Part shown: positions 12,745-24,740 of the stretch, piece by piece | Layout: each line of letters opens with the position of its first letter | Numbering within the stretch: position 1 is the first letter of the stretch | NCBI GenBank assembly: GCA_006176705.1 | Contig: QRFJ01000373.1 | Location: 556,705 to 620,704, forward strand | Source of the DNA: Cocos nucifera | Lineage: Eukaryota > Streptophyta > Magnoliopsida > Arecales > Arecaceae | Direction of reading: 5' to 3' | DNA length: 64,000 nt | The notes under the pieces: model-generated | Told to the model about the DNA's origin: nothing | The model's input: only the letters and a program-made list of their open reading frames with translations | Databases searched by the model: none | Position numbers and translations under genes: made by a program

Positions 12745-13473
12745 ATTGGTTGGGGTCATGAGAGAGAGGATAGATAGGTCATGAGAGAGAGGATAGATAG
12801 GATTGGAAGGATAGACGGTCCATCGATCCATCGTTTGGTTAAGAAAGTTTTAGAAATGATGGAGGACAAAGATTGATTGTTCATCCATCCGGGCCCACAA
12901 ATCTACATCCTTCCAATTTATGAGGAAATACATAAAGGACGGATGGAGTTTGTGAAGAATAAATTGTCATAATCATAAAATTATTCCTCATAAATATTTT
13001 AACTAAATCCTAATAGTTTTTAATAGTCCATGCCTCATCTCTTCTTTGTCATTATTTTTCTCCTCCACATCTGGTCACTGCTCATAGATAAGATTTTTTG
13101 TTTATATATTTCAGTTTGGATGTGAAGCCCTCTATTTGTTCTTTCTTCTTTTTTGATCTGATATTATTTTTTATTATTTATCTATGTAATGATTGTTGAT
13201 GAAATAAAAAATATTATAGATGGTCTCATACTTTTTGATCAATGATATTAGGTTTATAAAAAATATCATAGATGCCTCATTCTTTTTGATCAATGATATT
13301 GAATTCTTTTTTGATGGTTCTAGGTTTCCATGGACTATAATAGAAAAATGTAGTATGTTGGTTCTTGTAGACTCGAAACAGAAAAAAAAGAGAAAACATT
13401 GTTCCTGTAGACTCAAAATAGAAAAAAGGATGAAGTAGATTGTTTTTTATTTTTTAGTTATCTAAACTAATTT

Positions 13474-14750
13474 TAAAAAAAGGGGAGATGGCCTCTAAAC
13501 ATTTCCATGATAAAAAAATGGGAGATGCCTCATACTTTTTGATTGATGATATTAGGTTTTTTTTTCGATAGTTTTGGATTTTCATAAACTATAATAGAAA
13601 AATATAGTGCATTGGTTCCTGTAGGCTCGAAATAAAAAAAATGGAGGAAACGTTAGTTCATGTGGACTCAAAATTTTTAAAAAAATGATGAAGTAGATTT
13701 TTTTTTTTAATTTTTTTATTTGATAGTATGTTGGGTTCTTTGGACTATTAAATAAAAGGGGAAATGGCCTCCAAATATTTTCATGTTAATGAAGTAGGAT
13801 CTTTTATTTTTTTATTAAATTAAGTTCCTAAAGTTTTTTTAAAAAATAAAGTATAAATAATAACTATAAAAACATAACAACTATAAATGGAGACAATTCT
13901 AATCCTAGCTTGTTGTCCATCTAGACCATTGATTTGCACTTCAAATCCTTGTGACAAACCATAAACAATAATTTTTTGTTGCCTAGCATTCTAATTAACA
14001 ATAATGTATGAGTCCAATCATTCAATTAGCATCTAAATTAAGAAGAACTATAGTATGAAAATATTTAAACACTATTTTAAAATATTTAAATATTCAAATA
14101 TTCAAGTTTTAATATCTTAAATATTATTATTATATTTATTTATATATTATTTATTTTATAAATAACTAATTATTTTTTAAAATATTCTTTTAGGATAATA
14201 CATATGGAAGATAGTTGGAATAATGAGTGGAAAAAAGACTAGAAAGCTAAATAGGAAGAAGATTCTGAAAATAGATGAGTTGATTGGATGGACTATACTT
14301 TTTAAGTTATGAATATATTAGAACAAAAATGACGTATGGCTATAGTTCAACTTTTATACCTTATTGTCTATGCCACACATTTGATGAAAAATTTTATTAA
14401 TTCGAATTATATGGATAAAGCAATCAACAATAATAGCAGAAAAAAGAAAGTGAATGTTAAAAATTAATGTAACAGATTTCTAATGCTGAATATTGCTATG
14501 ACTTATTCAATATGGGGCCTTATGCATTTGCAAGTTGTATAAAATACATAGAGGTACTAATAGGCTCAAGGATAATAGAAACATTTGCATTGAAAAAAAT
14601 ATAGCCAAATTTATTTATATTTTGGCACATAATGAGAGGAATCATACAATCTTATTATTTTGGTATCATTTTCTAGAAACTACAAGCCGTCAATTTCATA
14701 AAATGCTAAAGGTTATTATTACTTTAGAAAATCAATTTTTTAAAAATGCC
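13474..14750 (+). repeat. Internal tandem duplication in Harbinger, copy 1
   Basis: This copy and 14751-16030 are direct repeats of about 1.28 kb at roughly 93-95% identity by eye. Both begin taaaaaaagg-gggagatggcctc and end actttagaaaatcaattttttaaa. The unit carries the 5' flank and the N-terminal coding part of the transposase. A third, shorter and more diverged partial copy precedes it at about 13200-13470. Confidence 0.85.
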
Positions 14751-16030
14751 TAAAAAAAGGGGGAGATGGCCTCTAAACATTTCCATGATAAAAAAATGGG
14801 AGATGCCTCATACTTTTTGATTGATGATATTGGGTTTTTTTTCCAATAGTTCTGGATTTTCATAAACCATAATAGAAAAATATAGTGCATTGGTTCCTGT
14901 AGTTAGGCTCGAAACAGAAAAAATGAAGGGACGTTAGTTCATGTGGACTCAAAATTTTTTAAAAAAAGGGGATGAAGTAGATTTTTTTAAATTTTTTTTT
15001 ATTTGATGGTATGTTGGGTTCTTTGGACTATTAAATAAAAGGGGAGATGGCCTCCAAATATTTTCATGTTAATGAAGTAGGATCTTTTTATTTTTTATTA
15101 AATTGAGTTCCTAAAGTTTTTTAAAAAAATAAAGTATAAATAATAACTATAAAAATATAACAACTATAAATGGAGACAATTCTAATCCTAGCTTGTTATC
15201 CGTCTAGACCATTGATTTGCACTTCAAATCCTTGTGACAAACCATAAACAATAATTTTTTGTTGCCTAGCATTCTAATTAACAATAATGTATGAATCCAA
15301 TCATTCAATTAGCATCTAAATTAAGAAGAACTATAGTATGAAAATATTTAAACACTATTTTGAAATATTTAAATATTCAAATATTCAAGTTTTAATATCT
15401 TAAATATTATTATTATATTTATTTATATGTTATTTATTTTATAAATAACTAATTATTTCTTAAAATATTCTTTTAGGATAATACATATGGAAGATAGTTG
15501 GAATAATGAGTGGAAAAAAGACTGGAATAAAGCTAAATAGGAAGAAGATTCTGAAAATGGATGAGTTGATTGGATGGACTATACTTTTCAAGTTATGAAT
15601 ATATTGGAACAAAAACGACGTATGACTATAGTTCAACTTTTATACCTTGTTGTCTATGCCACATATTTGATGAAAAGTTTTATTAATTCAAATTATATGG
15701 ATAAAGCAATCAACGATAATAGTAGAGAAAGAAAAAGTGAATGCCAAAAATTAATGTAACAGATTTCTAATACTGAATATTGCTATGACTTATTCGATAT
15801 GGGGTCTTATGCATTTGCAAGTTGTATAAAATACTTAGAGGCACTAATAGGCTCAAGGATAATAGAAACATTTGCATTGAAAAAAATATAGTCAAATTTA
15901 TTTATATTTTGGCACATAATGAGAGGAATCATACAATCTCATTATTTTGGTATCGTTTTCTAGAAACTACAAGCCGTCAATTTCATAAAGTGCTAAAGGC
16001 TATTATTACTTTAGAAAATCAATTTTTTAA
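14751..16030 (+). repeat. Internal tandem duplication in Harbinger, copy 2
   Basis: Second copy of the 1.28 kb unit; this one runs on into the transposase catalytic region, so it is the copy in register with the rest of the gene. Confidence 0.85.
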
Positions 16031-16950
16031 ACAACCAACTAGATTAGAAGTTTCTCTATATATATGGAATAGTAGTAGATACTATCCATATTTCAAGATA
16101 AATACAATCTTACAACTCATTATTAATTAGTTATTTTAGTATTTACAGATATTTGTAATAAAAGAATCTATATGTCATATCCATATTTCAGGATTGTGTA
16201 GGTGCAATCAATGGAATACATTTTCATGTAAAAGTATCTAGAATGAATGCACTAAGATATCGAGGTAGAAAAGAGTATCCAATGCAAAATATATTAGCTG
16301 CATGTGATTTTGATATAAAATTTATATATGTATTACATAGATCAGAAGAAACTGTATCTGATTTAAGAATTATTAAAAATGCTATTGTAAAAGATAATAA
16401 ACTTATAATACTTGGAGGTAATATTCCGAAGCTTTCTCAAATTATAGATTATACATATTATTTTTTTCTAGTAAGTAGGGCTTGATGACCTTTTCCTCTT
16501 TAATAAGCAAATATTATCTAGTAGATGCGGGTTTTATGCTAAGAAGTAGACTCATTATACCATATAGAGGAATGCATTATCACTTGTAAGGGTACTCAAA
16601 ATATTTTCCAGGGAATCCTAAAAAAATATTTAACTTGCCATATTCTTCATTGCATAATATTATTGAAAGAGCATTTGATGTGCTGAAGAAAAGATTCACC
16701 ATAATTTTAAATATGTTAGAACTTTAATTTTCAATTAATACGGTTATTGAAATGGTATTAGCTTACTGCATTTTATATAATTATTTGATGGGTGTAGATC
16801 CTAATAAAAGATTAATTACTGAGGTTGATCAAACGCCTGTATGCAATGAGATACCTGCATTTTATATAATTATTTGATGGGTGTAGATCCTAATAAAAGA
16901 TTAATTACTGAGGTTGATCAAACGCCTGCATGCAATGAGATACCTGCTAA
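15511..16950 (+). pseudogene. PIF/Harbinger (HARBI1-type) DDE transposase, broken
   Basis: In working elements this nuclease cuts and joins transposon ends. The N-terminal part reads in two frames (15574-15756, 15822-16130) with family blocks such as LAHNERNHTI and TSRQFHKVLKAI, ending NSSRYYPYFK. The second part resumes after a TTTCAG acceptor at 16191 with DCVGAINGIH, RYRGRKEYPMQNILA and DFDIKFIYVL. IPYRGMHYHL, then ERAFDVLKKRF follow near 16550-16700. A family intron probably lay at 16093-16191, but its donor GT is lost. The first catalytic Asp (usual IDGTH) is Asn, and the second and third acidic sites appear kept. Frameshifts, stops and an 89 bp duplication at the 3' end make it nonfunctional. 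Confidence 0.8.
16767..16944 (+). repeat. 89 bp exact-looking tandem duplication
   Basis: Two adjacent 89 bp copies (16767-16855 and 16856-16944) start tgcattttatataatt and differ at a single base (ctgtatgc versus ctgcatgc). The duplication lies in the 3' end of the transposase and shifts its frame. Confidence 0.95.
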
Positions 16951-17211
16951 AGCAAATGCCATAATGAGAGAAGATGATTATGATGCAAGAGGCAATAATT
17001 AGGAATAATATAGCAGCACATATATGGAATGAGTATATTATATATGGACTTACTTAGCCTTTAAAAACAAAAGCTATATTTTGGACTTTGATATACTTTT
17101 TGTTCTAAAGTTTATTTGTATTACCTTATCTCAAAATAATTATATTTGCAATGGTGTTATGCATTTTTGTTATTGAACTATTAATTTTATTATTTAATTT
17201 CATGTTCTAAT

Positions 17212-17690
17212 TTGTTAGATTTATGTGTACGTATTATTATGATATATAGTTTTTGTGAAATACTGAATAAATCTACTAGGGGAGCAATTAATAAGAAGGG
17301 TTTCAATGAACCTCTACACAATTTTTCAAAATGGAATGATGAAATGGATACTATTTTGCTTGATACTTTAATAGAAGAACAAAATAATGGAAATAGACTA
17401 AATAGTATTTTCTTAACTATAGCTTACCAAAACATTATCGATATATGCATTGAAAAGCTTCAAGTCTCATTGACCAAAGTTAATATTAAAAATCATGTTA
17501 AAGTGCTAAAGGAAAAGTTTGGTATTGTTTATGACATTTTCAAGGGCTATAGTAGATTTTCATTAAGTCTACTGACAAAAAGATTTGAGGCTGAGGATGA
17601 AGTATGGGATCAATTTATATAAATTAATATATATTTAACTAGATTAATTACTTTTTATTCTTCATATATTTATATATGTATATATATATG

Positions 17691-17782
<92 letters not shown>

Positions 17783-18383
17783 CTCTTTTAATAGGTGAAA
17801 TCTAATGCAAGCAAGTGGAAGTATATAAAAATTCAAAATTATGACAAGTATGATTTATTTGCAAAGAATAGAGCAACTAGTAAAGGTATTATTAGTGTGA
17901 GAGAGAATGTTCAATAATTGAAGACAAATTTCATACAAAATATTATTAAATATAGAGTTGAAAATAATAATAATGAATGATACAATCCACAATCTCCTGA
18001 AAGAACTTTCCAAGCAAACCCTTAGTTAGAAGCATTATCTACAAGTAACAAAAGAAAAACAATTGATGTATTTGAGAAACAAGTGAAAGTTATTAATGCA
18101 AGAATATCTAGTATAGCTGAAGCAATTAAAAGAGCAAATTTTATTACCAGAAAAGGACTTTCAATTGCTGAGAGGAAGGTTGCAATTACTTAAAAGGTGC
18201 AAAAATTATTGAGGATAAAGTGTTCAATGAGCTACTGAAGATCGATGTTTCTACGTATGAGCTTTTTGACGCATTTTTATTTTTAATCAAGAGTCAATAG
18301 AAAATGAGAGCATTTTTTGGAGTTCTAGCTTATATGCGTAAAGAATTATTGAGCAAAATGACGGCCAAAGCTAAAGATCCTTG
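17212..18383 (+). pseudogene. Myb/SANT-like DNA-binding protein of the Harbinger element
   Basis: Companion protein of PIF/Harbinger transposons, thought to help bind the transposon and bring transposase into the nucleus. The first exon (17212-17622) keeps the Myb/SANT-like pattern: KWNDEMDTILLDTLIEEQ, IKNHVKVLKEKFG, then AEDEVWDQFI. After an intron filled with (TA)n, the frame resumes at about 17795 with SKWKYIKIQNYDKYDLFAKN, matching the usual block after that domain. A C-terminal region (about 18050-18383) includes ARISSIAEAIKRAN and AFFGVLAYMRKELL. Stops and a frameshift in the second part show that it is decayed. Confidence 0.7.
17664..17779. repeat. (TA)n microsatellite
   Basis: An uninterrupted (TA)n tract of about 84 bp (17696-17779) follows an interrupted stretch of tatatatgta words. 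It sits in the intron of the Myb/SANT-like pseudogene and is likely length-polymorphic. Confidence 0.95.
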
Positions 18384-18638
18384 AATAGTTAAATATTTTG
18401 TAGAAGTATTTGAAAGTTGTTTTATCTTATATTTTATTATCAACTATTTATGATCCCTTACGTATCTATATTTGCAACTTTGGTATTAGTACTATTAAGA
18501 ATTAGATGTTTAAGAGCTCATTTTATTTCTTGGATCGATCTTTTATATAGTTATCATAAACCCTTTTATTATTTTATTCGAGAAAAAAAGATGGCCTTTT
18601 GTCTAATTACCATTAGTTCATCATACTTAAATATTACT

Positions 18639-19911
18639 TGTTGGTGCAGAATCTGATCGACGCTGGATCAAGCTGGAGTTGAGAAAGAAGATGTTGCCGT
18701 CAGTGACCTATAAAATAAAGTCTCACCTGAAGTTGGTGGTGGTAGTTCCAGCAGGATCCTCCGACAATCAAGTCAGCTCTTTCAGCCAACAGAAATGAAG
18801 TGCTCAGGAAAGAACTCAGCAGAGTTTTGAAAAAGAGAAGAGAGCTTAGAGAAAACGTATCTAAAGGATTTCTTTTATAGATGAAGCCCAGAGTAGATTG
18901 ATAGTGGCAGCATAGCCATCAGGTAGCTGGCCGCTCGGGGTCGCATGAAATTTGTTACAGAGAAGGACACCGCCTGTAGCAGACTGATAGTGACAGTCAT
19001 AGTCATCCGGTAGCTGACCACTCGGAGCTGCATGGAATTTATTACGGAGAGAAGTGCCGCTTGTAGCAGACTGATAGTGACAGTCGTAACCATCCGATAC
19101 TGAACCACTCGAGGCCACGTGGAGAGGTGAAGAGCTTTGACATATGTCAATTCTAGAAGAGTTTGAACTCCTAAAGAAAATACAGCTAGAGGGGATCATC
19201 CGAGAGGAATACTACTTGAAATTTAAAAGTAATCCATTAGAGAAATCCAGATGGAGTTCGATTGATGGAGAAGTCTAGAAGGAGTTCGACTATAAGAGAA
19301 GTTCGACTGAAGGAGTTCAATCGATGGAGAAGTTTGGCTGAAGGAGAAGTTCGAAAGGAGTTTGGCTCCTGAAGAAATCCGACTGAGGAAGAAGTCCGGA
19401 GGAGTTCGGCATCTGAAGAAATCCGACTGAATGAGAAGTTCGAAAGAAGTTTGGCTCCTGGAGGAATCCGACTGAAGGAGAGGTCCAGAAGGAGTTGGGC
19501 TCTTGGAGGAATTCGATTGAAAAAAAAGTTCGAAAGGAGTTCGACATCTAGAGAAATCCGACTGAAGGAGAAGTCCGGAGAAAATTCGGCTCTTGGAGGA
19601 ATTCGACTGAAGAAGAAGTTCGGAGGGAGTTCGACACATGGAGGAATCCAACTGAAAGAAAAGTTCGGAAGGAATTTAGCTCTTGGAGAAGTCCGAATGG
19701 AGTTCGACCGCTGTAGGAGTTCGAAAGGGATTCGACCGCTGAAGGAGTCCGGAAGGAGTTCGATTGCTGGAGGAGTTCGGCTGCTAAAAGAATTCGACTG
19801 GGGTTCGACCGCTGGAGGAAGAATTTTCGATCGAAGTTTTTTTGCGATTATCAATTGCATTAAGCTAAGCATCAGATTGAACTTCGATGGGAGTGGGGTT
19901 TATCCCCAACA
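18639..19911 (-). repeat. Left LTR of the gypsy-type element
   Basis: This 1273 bp LTR is the 3' LTR by element orientation. A TATA box CTATAAAAG reads on the minus strand near 18868-18884. The part 19230-19800 is a run of imperfect units of about 45 bp, built on ggagaagttcggaaggagtt-like words, that produces spurious open frames on both strands. Confidence 0.9.
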
Positions 19912-20199
19912 ATAGTTCTTCCACTTCTGAGTTCGAAATTCGAAAGAATGAAGTACAAAAAGACGACTGTCGAAGTTCTTTTTCGGGCTCTGCACCCATT
20001 AAGGTTGAAGCTCGGAGGAGATCTTATCTCATGTTGAGGTTGAAGGAGATCTTATCTCCTGCTGAGGTTGACGTTGAAGCTCGGAAGAGATCTTATATTC
20101 AGTCGAGGTTGAAGAAGATCTTATCTCTTATTGAAGTTGAAACTCAGGAGAGATCTTATCTCTAGTCGAGTCGGGGCCTCTCTTCTCATCTTGTTTAAA

Positions 20200-21535
20200 A
20201 TGAACAAGATCCTCGATTTTACTCACGTTAGAACGAGATTCTCCTCCTCTTTCTGATGGGCTATAGGGGCACATAAGGGCTGTTGTTGGAGCCTCTCTTC
20301 TCACTTCGTTTAAAATGAACGGGGCCTTCGACTTTGCTCACGTTAGGACGAGATTCTCCTCCTGTTCCTAATAGACTGTAGTGGTACATAAGGGCCATTA
20401 TCAGAGCCTCTCTTCTCACCTCGTCTAAAATGAATGGGATCTTTCACTTTGCTCACGTTAGGACGAGGTTCTTCTTCTGTTTCTAATGGACTGTAGGAGC
20501 ACATAAGGGCCATTATCGAGGCCTTTCTTCTCACCTCATCTAAAATGAACGAGACCTTCGACTTTGCTCACATTAAGATGAAGTTCTTCTCCTATTTCTA
20601 ATGGATTGTAGGAGCATATTAGGATCATTGTACGGACCTCTCTCCTCCTCCTATCTTAAATAATTGGAGATCTTCGACTTGCTCATATTAGGATCAAGTT
20701 CTCCTCCTATTCCTAATATGGCACTAGGGGCACAGATGGACCGTTGAATGGACCTCTTCCATCTTCCTATCTTAAATAACCGAAGGTCTTCAACTTGCTC
20801 ATGTTAGGATGAGGTTCTCCTCCTATTTCTAACATGGCAATAGGAGCACAGATGGACCGTTGAATGGGCCTCTCTCCTTCTTCTGTCTTAAATAATCGGA
20901 GGTCTTCGACTTGCTCATGTTAGGTATGAGGTTCTCCTCCTATTCTTAACATGGTACAGGGGCACAAATGGACCATTGAATGGACCTCTCTCCTCCTCCT
21001 ATCTTAAATAATTGGATGTTTTCAACTTGCTCATGTTAGGACGAGGTTCTCCTCCTATTTCTAACATGGTAATAGGGGTACAGATGAGCCGTTGAATGGG
21101 CCTCTTTCCTCCTCCTATTTTAAATAACCGGAGGTTATCGACTTGCTCATGTTAGGACGAGGTTCTCCTTCTGTTTCTAACATGACAATAGGGGCACAGA
21201 TGAGTTATTGAATGGGCCTCTTCCCTCCTCCTGTCTTAAATAATCGGAGATCTTCGACTTGCTCATGTTAGAACGAGGTTCTCCTCTTGTTCCTAACATG
21301 GCACTAGGGACATAGATGGGCCGTTAAATGGGCCTCTTTTCTCCTTTTATCTTAAGTAATCGGAGGTCTTCGACCTGCTCATGTTTCGACGAGGTTCTCC
21401 TTCTATTTCTAACATGATACTAAGAGCATAGATGGGTCGTTGAATGGGCCTCTCTTCTCCTCATGTCTTAAATAATCGAGGTCTTTGGCTTGCTTATGTT
21501 AGGATGAGGTTCTCCTTCTATTCTTAACATGGTCA
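20200..21535. repeat. Tandem array of about twelve 116 bp units inside the LTR element
   Basis: Units are recognised by a repeated core (tgctcatgttaggacgaggt, then tctcctcct) at about 20229, 20347, 20462, 20579, 20689, 20808, 20926, 21041, 21158, 21274, 21389 and 21504. The spacing is 110-119 bp. The first four form one subfamily (cacgttaggacgag; ggcctctcttctcac), the last eight another (ggcactaggggcacagatgg). It occupies the place where pol would be expected. Confidence 0.9.
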
Positions 21536-21769
21536 CTTTTAATTGCTTCTTTTCTATCATCACATAGTTTTTGTACTAAAAAATAATAATGTTGAAATTG
21601 AGGAGTTTTATTGGAGAAAAATTACTGATAGCACATTCTCAGATTTTTTGAATTTCAAGATCGTGGGAGCATTGTTCCTTCAAGCTCCTTCAGGCGATAA
21701 GCTCCGGGCTAGACGATCTCCTCTATTTCATATGGATCTTCCTAATTTGGGACAAGCTTTTCCTAGCTC

Positions 21770-23286
21770 TGAGGTCGAGAGATGGCAGCTCGCCGAAGCA
21801 CTAAATCTTTCAGAGATAGTGTTGATGATGTTGAGAGGCAGTTGATCTCCTTATTGTTCCTTCCTTCTTGGTGGTTATAGCTGCGATAGTATCCTCGATC
21901 GATCTTCACTTGCTTCAGGCCGACGTCTGAGGAATCGACCCAATCGGTCTCTCTTGATGAGCTTTTCGATCTCATCTTGGAGCTGAATGCATTTTTCAGT
22001 ATCATGGTCATGATCATGATGATACAAATAGTACTTGCTTCAATTGTGCTTGTTTGGGGGAGATCATAATTCTTCTTTTGGAGGGAGAACTTCTCCGCAC
22101 CCTTCTGTCGGGGCATCTTTGATGATGAACTCGAGGAGTTCGGGCTCGCTTACACTCGGAGAAAGTCCATGAGCGTGGTCGGACTTCATTCGATCCTCTA
22201 TTAGCTGTAAGTTTATTAGACTCGTCTACTTGCCGCTCTTCTACGACTTTCTCATCTTTCAATTTGAAGGCTTCTTCCGCTCAGGCATATCCCTCAGTTT
22301 GAGTTAGTGGATCGGCAAAATCCCTGGGGTACTTCTTCTCCAGAAAGAACAGCAAATCATTCTTTCGAAGGCCATCCTTGAGTGCGGCTATTACAACAGA
22401 CTAGTCTAGATTTCGGATCTCTAATGTAGCAGTATTAAATTGGATGACATAAGTTCGGATAGATTCCTCCTTCTTCTGCTTGATATTCATCAGAAAATTC
22501 AAACCTTGATGCGGACGTCGACTGCTGATGAAGTGAGCTGCAAACCGATGGCTCATCTGATTGAAGAAGAAGATCGTACCTGACTTTAATGCCGAGTATC
22601 AATTTCTTACTACTTCCTTCAAGATAAATGGAAAAGCTTGGCATAACATGGCATCTAATGCGCCATAAAGCAGCATCATGATCCAGAAGGCCTCCAGGTG
22701 ATCGATCGGATCAGAGGTTCCATCATAGATTTCAAATTGGGGAGAGTTTGAAGTTCGACAGAACGAACTCTTACATAATTCGGAGAGAGAAAGAATGATC
22801 GGTACAGACATCGTCATGGTGAGCCGGGATAATGTGGCGGAGTTTTTCAATCCGTCGATCCATCTCCTACAGTTTTTGATCGAGGATATCGTCTCAATCA
22901 CAGATCTTGGAAGGCTTCCAACTATAGATGGGGAAGATCTCTTCTGAAGAAGAATCATGATCCGAACAAGGATCCTCTACTCTCTGTTTCTCTTTCTTAG
23001 GGACGATAGGTATGCTAGCCTAGGTGCTCTTCCTTGGGATCTATTCTTGACATCCCGATGGTAGGTTTTCTGGTGGAATCATCGTCAGGGACTGCCACAT
23101 GACCTGCACCATCTTGATGAGATCCTGAACCTGCTGCATCAACAGGTTAAACAGCTCTGAATCTACCATGGCCGTCGGTAGAGGAGGAGGTTGAAGCATC
23201 GATGCTGGAGTAGGAATGGATGGGTCTGGCTCGGATCTGACAGTAGAAGTGATAGATCTCTGGGTAGTCATTTTCTTTGGAGGCAT
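21770..23286 (-). pseudogene. Ty3/gypsy gag polyprotein, decayed
   Basis: Gag forms the retrotransposon particle. An N-terminal piece starts MPPKKMTTQRS (23286-23041). The retrotransposon-gag core follows in other frames: FEIYDGTSDPIDHLEAFW, ALDAMLCQAFPF, then MSHRFAAHFISSRR and IRTYVIQFNTATLEIRNL. A C-terminal block DTEKCIQLQDEIEKLI near 21950 matches the usual zinc-knuckle-adjacent part of plant gag. Several stops and frameshifts split it. No protease or pol follows; instead the tandem array begins. Confidence 0.8.
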
Positions 23287-23410
23287 TTCTTAGGATCAAG
23301 AAAGAAGATGGAGATGGACCTTAAAGAAGAAGATCCACAGGATCGGTTGAGCACTCCTTTAATAATAAAAGTACCTCAGAAATAGAGGGTCCTTCCTCCA
23401 GCGCCAATCC

Positions 23411-24740
23411 TGTTAGTGCAGAATCTGGTCGATGCCGGATCTAGCTAGAGTTGAGGAAGAAGAGATTGCCGTCAGTGATCTGCAAAATAAAGTTTCACCT
23501 AAAATCGATGGTGGTGGCTCCGATAGGATCCTCCGATGATCAAGTCAGCTCTTCCGACCAACAGAAATAGAGTGCTCAGAAAAGAACTCAATAGAATTTT
23601 GGAAAAAAGAAGAGAGCTTAAAGAAAACATATCTGAAGGGTTTCTTTTATAGATGGAGCTCGGAGCAGACTGATAGTGACAGTCATAGCCGTCAGGTAGC
23701 TGACCACTTGGGATCATGTAAGATTTGTTATGGAGAGGGGCATCACCTATAGCAGACTGATAGTGACAGTCATAGCCGTCCGATAGTTGGCCGCTTGGGG
23801 CCGTATGGAATTTATTATGAAAAAGGGATGCCACCTATAGCAAACTGATAGTGACAGTCGTAGCCATCCAGTACTGAGCCACTCGAGGCCACATAAAGGA
23901 ATGAAGAGCTTTGACGTATGTCAATTCTAAAGAAGTTCGAACTTCTAAAGGAAATATGGCTAGAGGGGATCATTCGAGAGGAATACTACTTAAAATTTAG
24001 AAGTAATCAACTGAAGGAATCTAGATGGAGTTTGATTGATGGAGAAGTTCAGAAGGAGATCGACTGATGGAGAAGTTCAGAAGAAGTCCGACTGATGGAG
24101 AAGTTCGATTGGAGGAGTTCGATCGATGGAGAAGTTTGGCTGAAGGAGAAGTCTGAAAGAAGTTGGGCTCCTGAAGAAATCCGACTGAAGGACAAGTTTA
24201 AAAAAAGTTGGGCTCCCGGAGGAATTCGATTGAAGAAGAAGTTTGGAGGAGTTTGGCACTTGAAGAAATCCGACTGAAGGAGAGGTCTAGAAGGAGTTTG
24301 GATCCTGAAGAAATTCGACTGAAGAAAAGGTCCAGAAGGAGTTGGGCTCCTGGAGGAATCCGATTGAAGAAAAAGTCTGGAAAGAGTTTGGCACCTGAGA
24401 GAATCTGATTGAAGAAGAAGTTCGGAGGGAGTTCGGCTTTTGAAAAAATCCGACTCAAGAAAAAGTCTGGAGAAAGTTCGACACCTGAAGGAATCCGACT
24501 GAAAGAGAAGTCCAAAAGAAATTTGGCTCATGGAGAAGTTCGGATGGAGTTCAGCCGCTGCAGGAGTTCGAAAGGGGTTCGACCATTGGAGGAGTTTGAG
24601 AAGGATTCGACTGCTAAAGAAGTTCGACTGAGGTTCAACCGCTGAAGAAAGAATTTTTGATCGAAGCTCTTCTACGATTATCAGTTGATTAGGCTAAGCA
24701 TCAGACTAAACTTTGACGAGAGCGAAATTTATCCCCAACA
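23411..24740 (-). repeat. Right LTR of the gypsy-type element
   Basis: This 1330 bp LTR is the 5' LTR by orientation. It is clearly homologous to the left LTR along its length but noticeably diverged, so the insertion is not recent. A matching TATA box on the minus strand lies near 23640-23656, and the same 45 bp sub-repeats occupy 24010-24640 with a different unit number. Confidence 0.9.

Larger units (their letters stand above)
18639..24740 (-). mobile_element. Non-autonomous Ty3/gypsy-type LTR retrotransposon (LARD-like), complete
   Basis: A 6.1 kb element is flanked by two LTRs (18639-19911 and 23411-24740) and by a perfect 5 bp target duplication, ttact, at 18634-18638 and 24741-24745. 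LTRs have TG...CA ends (plus-strand tgttggtgcaga ... tccccaaca). It reads on the minus strand: right LTR, then a primer-site-like TTGGCGCTGGAGGAAGG just inside 23411, gag (23286 to about 21770), a tandem array (20200-21535), a purine-rich tract next to 19912, and the left LTR. No protease, reverse transcriptase, RNase H or integrase is present in the 3.5 kb interior, so movement would need enzymes supplied in trans. Confidence 0.9.

Noticed and set aside
19223..19915. Long frames on both strands in the left LTR (up to 211 codons), and similar ones at 24049-24645
   Set aside because: They come from 45 bp tandem sub-repeats lacking stops; the F/S/P-rich and E/K/R-rich products match no family and sit inside LTRs.
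20200..21535. CRISPR-like or other repeat-spacer array
   Set aside because: Units are contiguous 116 bp tandem repeats without unique spacers, inside a retrotransposon of a plant genome.
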